Of a DNA stretch of 64,000 nt, positions 59,362 through 64,000 are shown in pieces. A program made the position numbers and the translations under genes. Numbering within the stretch: position 1 is the stretch's first letter; the number at the start of each line of letters is the position of its first letter. Under the pieces are notes generated by a model. It searched no databases and was not told the origin of the DNA. It worked only from the letters and a program-made list of their open reading frames with translations. This DNA is from Clostridium senegalense JC122 (GTDB lineage: Bacteria; Bacillota; Clostridia; Clostridiales; Clostridiaceae), in the NCBI RefSeq assembly GCF_000285575.1, contig NZ_HE611050.1:423365-487364 (forward strand), given 5' to 3'.

Positions 59362-59599
59362 TGAATCATCTCCTTAAGTTATTATAATTAAAGCATTTAA
59401 TATTGTGATACAATTATATTTTAAAAATTTAATGAAGTTATTTTTTTTCTAAAATTTTATTTAGTTTTTTGTTTATTATACATAGTATCATAGATTTGTT
59501 ACAATTTAATTATAAAGTAACTTATTGATAAAAAAACAACATTTTTTTGTATATAATTAGTGTAGTTCTATATTTTTAATAATTAATTATATCTATTTA

Positions 59600-60394
59600 T
59601 TAATTTTTTTCTATAAGAATTTCACGTTCTTTTTCATCTATCATATCTAAAGATTTAAATTCATACCCTTGCTCTTTTAAAGATTTAATAATTGTTCCTA
59701 ATGCTTTTGGAGTGGTTTTATTTGAAGCACCATCGTGCATCAGAATTATTATTCTTGATTTGTCAATATTTTTGCTATTCATAGCTTTAAAATAGTTTGA
59801 TATTAATTGATCTACCGGAATGTTTATTCCCATTGCGTCTTCAATAGACACATTCCAATCTACATAATCTAATTTTCTATTAACCAAACCATCTCTAATT
59901 TGTTTTAATGTTAATTTTTGTGGTATTCCTGTACTTGACCCACCAGGCATTCTCATGAACTCAAAATTTTTTTTATCCAAATTTTTATTTAAAACATTTT
60001 TTACTTTTTCATAATCATTAAAATAAACATCAGCACTGTTATAATTATTATTGTTATGAGTATATGTATGAGCACATATACTATGATTTTTTTCTTTGAT
60101 TTCTTTTAAGATATTAGGATTTTCCTCCACTAATTTCCCTATAACAAAAAATGTAGCCTTAATATTTTCCTCATCTAAAATTTTTAAAACTTCTAATGTT
60201 GTTTCTGTTGGTCCATCATCAAAAGTTAAATATGCTATTTTTTTATTATCTTTACATTCACTATCATCTGAAATCGCAAAAACACTTATAGATGTAAAAA
60301 TAACAACGCTAATAATAATTACAAATAAAAAAAACTCTTTTTCTTCATATTTTTTATTCTTCCTTTCTATGTTTTTCAAATTCTTTAATTTCAT
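59600..60394 (-). CDS. polysaccharide deacetylase family protein
   Basis: 264 residues. A signal-anchor or signal peptide (FFLFVIIISVVIFTSISVFA, about residues 22-41) precedes a NodB domain: LTFDDGPTETTLEVLK (motif 1), ICAHTYTHN (motif 2, HxxxH), MRMPGGSS (motif 3), YVDWNVS and IILMHDGA. Such enzymes remove acetyl groups from peptidoglycan GlcNAc or other surface polymers outside the cell. All catalytic motifs are intact. Confidence 0.92.
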   Translation of the reverse strand: MKLKNLKNIERKNKKYEEKEFFLFVIIISVVIFTSISVFAISDDSECKDNKKIAYLTFDDGPTETTLEVLKILDEENIKATFFVIGKLVEENPNILKEIKEKNHSICAHTYTHNNNNYNSADVYFNDYEKVKNVLNKNLDKKNFEFMRMPGGSSTGIPQKLTLKQIRDGLVNRKLDYVDWNVSIEDAMGINIPVDQLISNYFKAMNSKNIDKSRIIILMHDGASNKTTPKALGTIIKSLKEQGYEFKSLDMIDEKEREILIEKN

Positions 60395-60467
60395 ATATTA
60401 TTATTAGTATTATTATTTTTTATATGCTAAAGAATGTTCAATTATATGTATTAATGTAAAAATAATG

Positions 60468-60495
60468 TTGACATTTTAATTGTTTTCTATATAAT
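60468..60495 (+). promoter_or_regulatory. sigma-A promoter of the metNIQ operon
   Basis: Perfect consensus TTGACA (60468-60473), a 16-base spacer, and TATAAT (60490-60495). The start would be near 60502, about 20 bases before the first SAM aptamer. Confidence 0.8.
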
Positions 60496-60522
60496 ATAAA
60501 ATATAGTTAAAATTTAATAGGT

Positions 60523-60623
60523 TTCTTATTATGAGTGATTGAGGGATCTGGCCCTATGACGTCCGGCAACCAGCTTTTTAAAGCATGGTGCTAATTCCAG
60601 CGGTGTTATGCCGAAAGATAAGA
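60523..60623 (+). ncRNA. SAM-I (S-box) riboswitch, first of two
   Basis: The S-box core is complete: GAGGGATCTGGCCCTATGAC, GTCCGGCAACC, GGTGCTAATTCCAGC and GAAAGATAAG. P1 pairs CTTAT (60525-60529) with ATAAG (60618-60622). The P1 3' strand AAGATAAG (60615-60622) can instead pair with CTTATCTT (60638-60645) to form an antiterminator. SAM binding therefore frees the terminator at 60635-60660. Confidence 0.95.
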
Positions 60624-60634
60624 TTTATATTTAT

Positions 60635-60660
60635 CCTCTTATCTTTAAAGAGGTTTTTTT
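60635..60660 (+). terminator. SAM-controlled terminator of first riboswitch
   Basis: CCTCTT (60635-60640) pairs with AAGAGG (60648-60653), followed by seven T's. It is mutually exclusive with the antiterminator. Confidence 0.9.
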
Positions 60661-60692
60661 GTTTTTAAAATTAAATATGTAAATTTAAATAC

Positions 60693-60791
60693 TCTTATCC
60701 AGAGTGGCGGAGGGACTGGCCCTATGATGCCCAGCAACCAGCTTTCATTAGGCAAGGTGCTAATTCCAGCGGTTTTTACCGAAAGATAAGA
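60693..60791 (+). ncRNA. SAM-I (S-box) riboswitch, second of two
   Basis: A second complete S-box: GGCGGAGGGACTGGCCCTAT, TGCCCAGCAACC, GGTGCTAATTCCAGC and GAAAGATAAG. P1 is CTTATC (60694-60699) with GATAAG (60785-60790). AAGATAAG (60783-60790) can pair with CTTATCTT (60803-60810) as antiterminator. It is 70 bases after the first riboswitch, in the same transcript, and closer to the S-box consensus than the first copy. Confidence 0.96.
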
Positions 60792-60827
60792 AAAATCCCC
60801 TTCTTATCTTTTGGAGGGGATTTTTTT
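60791..60827 (+). terminator. SAM-controlled terminator of second riboswitch
   Basis: AAAAATCCCC (60791-60800) pairs with GGGGATTTTT (60816-60825), then further T's. It is the stronger of the two terminators. Confidence 0.93.
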
Positions 60828-60908
60828 ATTGCTAAATTTTAGCACATATATACAGTATGCTATTTTTATAGTTTTGAAACTAATTACATTGAGGATGTGA
60901 AAATAAAT

Positions 60909-61943
60909 ATGATAAAAATTAATAATTTAACTAAAATATATAAATCTAAAAATTTAAAAGAGATTATTGGATTTGAAAATTTAAATTTAACTATTAACGA
61001 AGGCGACATATTTGGAATTATTGGTCCTAGTGGTGCAGGTAAATCTTCAGTTCTAAGATGTATCAATTTACTTGAAAAACCTACTAAAGGAGAAATCCTT
61101 TTTAAAAATATATTAGATTCTAAAAATACAAATGATTTTATAAATATATTAGATTTATCTGATAAAGAGCTTATTTCTATAAGGAAAAAAATAGGTGTTA
61201 TTTTTCAAAATTTTAATTTACTTATGAATTCTACTGTTTTTGAAAATATTGCTTTTCCTTTAAGAATAAATAAGATGTCTGATAGTGATATAACTAAAAA
61301 AGTTAATGAACTTTTAAAATTAGTTGACCTTTATGATAAGAAAGATTCTTATCCTTCTCAGCTATCTGGTGGACAAAAACAAAGGGTAGGTATTGCAAGA
61401 GCATTAGCTAATGATCCTAAAGTTCTTTTATGTGATGAAGCCACTTCTGCTTTAGACCCTAGTACTACAGATTCAATATTATCTCTTTTAAAATCTATAA
61501 ATGAAAAATTTAATATAACTATAATTTTAATAACACATGAAATGGATGTTATTAAAACTATTTGTAATAAAGTTGCTGTATTAGATAAAGGAAAAATAGT
61601 AGAACAAGGTTATGTAACTGATATTTTTGCAAACCCAACTTCTAATATAACTAAAAATTTTTTAAATCAAAATATTAATATTCCTAGTTCTATAAAAGAT
61701 AGCTGTACGAATTCACATTCTATAGTTAAACTTACATTTTTAGGATCTAATACAACAACATCTACAATATCTCATATTTCAAGGAAATTTAATGTGGATA
61801 TAAATATTATCTCTGGGAACATAGATATTGTTCAAAATATTCAAATTGGTCATCTTATTGTAAACATTGCTTCTAATGAAAATTTAGATGATATACGTAA
61901 TTATTTAATTAATAATGATATAGGATGGGAGGTTCTTAATTAA
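60909..61943 (+). CDS. metN: methionine ABC transporter ATP-binding protein MetN
   Basis: 344 residues. Walker A is GIIGPSGAGKSSVLR, the signature LSGGQKQRVGIARAL, and Walker B VLLCDEATSALD. A C-terminal NIL domain (about from residue 265, IVKLTFLGSNTTTSTISHI) is the methionine-sensing part that gives trans-inhibition. The start chosen is ATG 60909 (MIKINNLTKIY); GTG 60897 in frame lies too close to the GAGG ribosome site. The upstream S-boxes confirm a methionine role. Confidence 0.96.
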   Translation: MIKINNLTKIYKSKNLKEIIGFENLNLTINEGDIFGIIGPSGAGKSSVLRCINLLEKPTKGEILFKNILDSKNTNDFINILDLSDKELISIRKKIGVIFQNFNLLMNSTVFENIAFPLRINKMSDSDITKKVNELLKLVDLYDKKDSYPSQLSGGQKQRVGIARALANDPKVLLCDEATSALDPSTTDSILSLLKSINEKFNITIILITHEMDVIKTICNKVAVLDKGKIVEQGYVTDIFANPTSNITKNFLNQNINIPSSIKDSCTNSHSIVKLTFLGSNTTTSTISHISRKFNVDINIISGNIDIVQNIQIGHLIVNIASNENLDDIRNYLINNDIGWEVLN

Positions 61944-62578
61944 TGATTTATGCTTTACTACAAACACTATACATGGTATTTTTCTCAACTATTTTTTCTT
62001 TAATTATAGGTTTTCCGATTGGTATTATTTTAGTAATAACAAGTAAGAACCATTTATGCGAAAACTTAAAGTTAAACTCTTTTTTAGATACTATAATAAA
62101 TATATTTAGGTCAATTCCTTTTATAATTTTAATAGTTGCATTATTTCCTATTTCTAAATTTATAGTTGGAACAACCATTGGAACTACTGCGGCAATTCTT
62201 CCTCTTTCTATAGCAGCTGCTCCATTTGCGGCAAGAATTATAGAGAGTTCTCTTAAAGAAATTCCTTTTGGTGTTATAGAAGCTGCATTATCTTGCGGAG
62301 CAACAAATATGCAAATTATCTTTAAAGTAATGCTCCGTGAAGCAATTCCATCACTTATATCTGGCATAACTCTTACAATAATAAATATTATAGGATATTC
62401 CGCTATGGCTGGTGCAGTTGGTGGCGAAGGTATTGGTGATTATGCTATACGAGAAGGTTATATGAGATATAACAACAATATTGTCTTATTAACAATCTTA
62501 ATTTTAATTATAGTAGTTCAACTTATTCAAAGTATTGGGAATTACTTATGTAAAAAATCAAACAAAAAAGTTTTTTAA
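61943..62578 (+). CDS. metI: methionine ABC transporter permease MetI
   Basis: 211 residues with five predicted membrane segments and the EAA loop (VIEAALSCGATNMQIIFKVM) that contacts MetN. It begins on the base where metN ends (overlapping stop/start), so it is coupled. It forms the dimeric channel of the D-/L-methionine importer. Confidence 0.96.
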   Translation: MIYALLQTLYMVFFSTIFSLIIGFPIGIILVITSKNHLCENLKLNSFLDTIINIFRSIPFIILIVALFPISKFIVGTTIGTTAAILPLSIAAAPFAARIIESSLKEIPFGVIEAALSCGATNMQIIFKVMLREAIPSLISGITLTIINIIGYSAMAGAVGGEGIGDYAIREGYMRYNNNIVLLTILILIIVVQLIQSIGNYLCKKSNKKVF

Positions 62579-62596
62579 TTTAGGAGGTATTTATTT

Positions 62597-63430
62597 ATGA
62601 AAAAATCTTATTTTACAATAATCTTATTAACTTTATCTTTAATAATTTTTACAGCTTGTTCACCTAATAGTGATTCTAAAAATTCTTCAAAAGAAACTAA
62701 TTCTAATGAAAACACTATAGTTATAGGAGCTTCTCCAGTGCCCCATACTGAAATTTTAGAATTTGCAAAAACAAAATTAAAAGATAAAGGAATAAACTTA
62801 GAAATTAAAACATTCACAGACTATGTTGTACCAAATAAAGCCCTAGATTCTGGTGAATTAGATGCTAATTTCTTTCAACATAAACCTTATTTAGATGATT
62901 TTAATAAAAATAATGGTACTGATCTAATTTCAATTGGTGAAATACATGGTGAACCTTTATCTGCATATTCAAAAAAAATAGCTAATTTAAACGACTTAAA
63001 AGAAGGTTCTACTATAGCTATACCTAATGATGGTTCAAACGGTACAAGAGCATTAAAACTTTTAGAAAAGGAAAAACTTATAACACTAAAAGATTCTAAT
63101 AAAACTATACAAACAGAAAAAGATATAAAAGATAACTTGAAAAATTTTAAAATTAAATCTATAGAAGCTTCTCAACTTCCAAGAATACTAGAAGATGTTG
63201 ATATTGCAATTATAAATGGAAACTATGCATTAGATGCTGGACTTGATACTAAGTCTACATTATTTTCAGAAGATATATCTGATATAAATGAATACGTTAA
63301 TATTATAGCTACCACTTCTGAAAACAAGAACAATAATGCACTTAAAGAGCTTGTTGATTTTCTTAAAAGTGATGAAACAAAACATTTTATAGAAGATAAA
63401 TATGGTAATGCTATTCTTCCTGCTAATTAA
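62597..63430 (+). CDS. metQ: methionine-binding lipoprotein MetQ (NlpA family)
   Basis: 277 residues. The lipoprotein signal ends in the lipobox FTAC (Cys21). The NlpA core follows: VIGASPVPHTEILEFAK, LKDKGINLEIKTFTDYVVPN, DANFFQHKPYLDDFN and IAIPNDGSNGTRALKLL. The protein is tethered outside the membrane and hands methionine to MetI. The ribosome site is AGGAGG. It is last in the operon. Confidence 0.96.
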   Translation: MKKSYFTIILLTLSLIIFTACSPNSDSKNSSKETNSNENTIVIGASPVPHTEILEFAKTKLKDKGINLEIKTFTDYVVPNKALDSGELDANFFQHKPYLDDFNKNNGTDLISIGEIHGEPLSAYSKKIANLNDLKEGSTIAIPNDGSNGTRALKLLEKEKLITLKDSNKTIQTEKDIKDNLKNFKIKSIEASQLPRILEDVDIAIINGNYALDAGLDTKSTLFSEDISDINEYVNIIATTSENKNNNALKELVDFLKSDETKHFIEDKYGNAILPAN

Positions 63431-63450
63431 TAATAATTTTTCTTATATAT

Positions 63451-63487
63451 TTTAAAAGGGTATGAATTTTATTCATACCCTTTTAAA
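63451..63487. terminator. terminator after metQ, probably bidirectional
   Basis: AAAAGGGTATGAAT paired with ATTCATACCCTTTT, flanked by T's and A's, 24 bases past metQ and just downstream of the convergent small gene. Confidence 0.92.
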
Positions 63488-63497
63488 ATATATTCAG

Positions 63498-63644
63498 CTA
63501 TTTAAGTGATTTTCCTAATTTTTTAGATTCCTTAGAAACACCTACTTCATTTGATGTTTCCATATTCATTTTTTCTAATTCTTTTTTAGTTTTTTGACCT
63601 GCTTTTTTATTATCTTTACTGTTCTTATTATTCTTATGTGACAT
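63498..63644 (-). CDS. 48-residue SASP-like protein
   Basis: A short reading frame with a good GGAGTG ribosome site. The protein is Lys/Asn/Ser-rich (MSHKNNKNSKDNKKAGQKTK), and its central KKELEKMNMETSNEVGV resembles the germination-protease region of SASPs (compare NNFKMEAAKEVGV of the array here). The DNA-binding GGQMVKKMV block is missing. It may be a minor spore protein; the function is inferred from this local similarity only. It shares the metQ terminator. Confidence 0.65.
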   Translation of the reverse strand: MSHKNNKNSKDNKKAGQKTKKELEKMNMETSNEVGVSKESKKLGKSLK

Positions 63645-64000
63645 ATTATTCACTCCTTTCATGTGTTAAATCTTAAATATATCTCATAAATAGTATCAGT
63701 ATTGGAGAAAAAATTATACATATATTCTGATTATTCGTTTTAGTTAATCTTTTTATTTTTAAAATATTTTATATTATAATTAATTTAAAACATAAATTTC
63801 ATTAAATATAGGTTTTCAAGTTGACTTTTAAAATTATCCATTCCAAAACTTAGATACCTAAAATAGTGAAACATACTCCGAATCACTTAGAATTCAACAC
63901 TATGTTTTGTATAAAATTTTTTTAAAGTTATTGAATAAATTTTTGTTATCAGTTGAGAAAAATAAGTGCAAATATATTTACTTAAGAATTATGAATTATG
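63645..64000. other. non-coding region at window end
   Basis: AT-rich; holds the promoter region of the small gene and copy D of the interspersed repeat. Nothing else recognised. Confidence 0.45.
63811..63946 (+). repeat. interspersed two-hairpin repeat, copy D
   Basis: Nearly identical to copy A over about 120 bases, in the same orientation, about 63.7 kb away. Its first stem is degraded (TTCAAGTT against AACTTAGA), as is the second (TTCAACACT against AGTTATTGAA), so this copy looks older or inactive. No reading frame. Confidence 0.7.

Noticed and set aside
60897..60908. GTG 60897 as the metN start
   Set aside because: It lies two bases from the GAGG ribosome site; ATG 60909 gives the conserved MetN N-terminus.

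Overview
The window comes from an AT-rich, endospore-forming, motile anaerobe, most likely Clostridium sensu stricto (cluster I). The evidence is very low GC, four alpha/beta-type small acid-soluble spore protein (SASP) genes, a pyruvate:ferredoxin oxidoreductase, AGGAGG-type ribosome sites, and a flagellar cluster in clostridial order with FliY and CheC/CheD. Species cannot be fixed from the sequence alone. No tRNA, rRNA, CRISPR array, phage or intact transposase gene was seen.

Layout. About 0.4-30 kb is one long minus-strand motility region. Read in the direction of transcription it starts at 30 kb with a FapA/DUF342 gene and chemotaxis genes (cheW, cheD, cheB, cheR, cheA, cheC, cheY, cheW) and the switch genes fliM and fliY. 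Next come flgM-flgN-flgK-flgL-fliW-csrA-flaG-fliS-fliD-fliT-like, then flagellin. It ends with flgB-flgC-fliE-F-G-H-I-J-K-flgD-TIGR02530-flgE. Good sigma-28 (SigD)-type promoters (TAAA-N15-GACGATAA and TAAA-N15-AACGATAT) precede the che operon and flgM. The export-gate and stator genes (fliPQR, flhBA, motAB, fliL) that normally follow flgE in clostridia are absent here; a short interspersed repeat lies there instead.

30-44 kb holds housekeeping and sporulation genes: a class IV aminotransferase, a HAD phosphatase, a Cys/His-rich DUF1292 protein, PFOR with a Fur-box-like site upstream, a beta-CASP nuclease-like protein, murG (TTG start), four tandem SASP genes, queT under a preQ1-I riboswitch, recJ, and an endonuclease IV-like TIM barrel.

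44-58 kb holds an M16 peptidase, topoisomerase IV (parC, parE), a tRNA 2-selenouridine synthase, a three-gene MoxR ATPase / zincin-vWA / 22-residue-repeat module, a YfcE-like phosphoesterase and a small acetyltransferase-like gene. Six of these genes are interrupted by nine single-base frameshifts, every one inside an A6-A7 run on the coding strand. Because parE is essential, homopolymer sequencing or assembly error is the most economical reading, though local gene decay is not excluded.

58-64 kb holds an isochorismatase-family hydrolase, a YhfC-type membrane protein, a polysaccharide deacetylase, and a methionine importer operon (metNIQ). That operon is controlled by two complete SAM-I riboswitches in series behind a consensus promoter. 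A 48-codon gene resembling the N-terminal half of a SASP ends the window.

Functionally, the flagellar part encodes the whole C ring, rod, hook, filament and export ATPase, with a FliW-CsrA-flagellin homeostasis module, FlgM control, and a B. subtilis-like chemotaxis pathway (CheC/CheD/FliY) without a receptor gene in the window. The strongest leads for something new are the MoxR-vWA-repeat triad, the two-hairpin interspersed repeat family, the tandem SAM riboswitches, the duplicated P2 domain in CheA, and an Asp/Gly-rich insert in FlgL.
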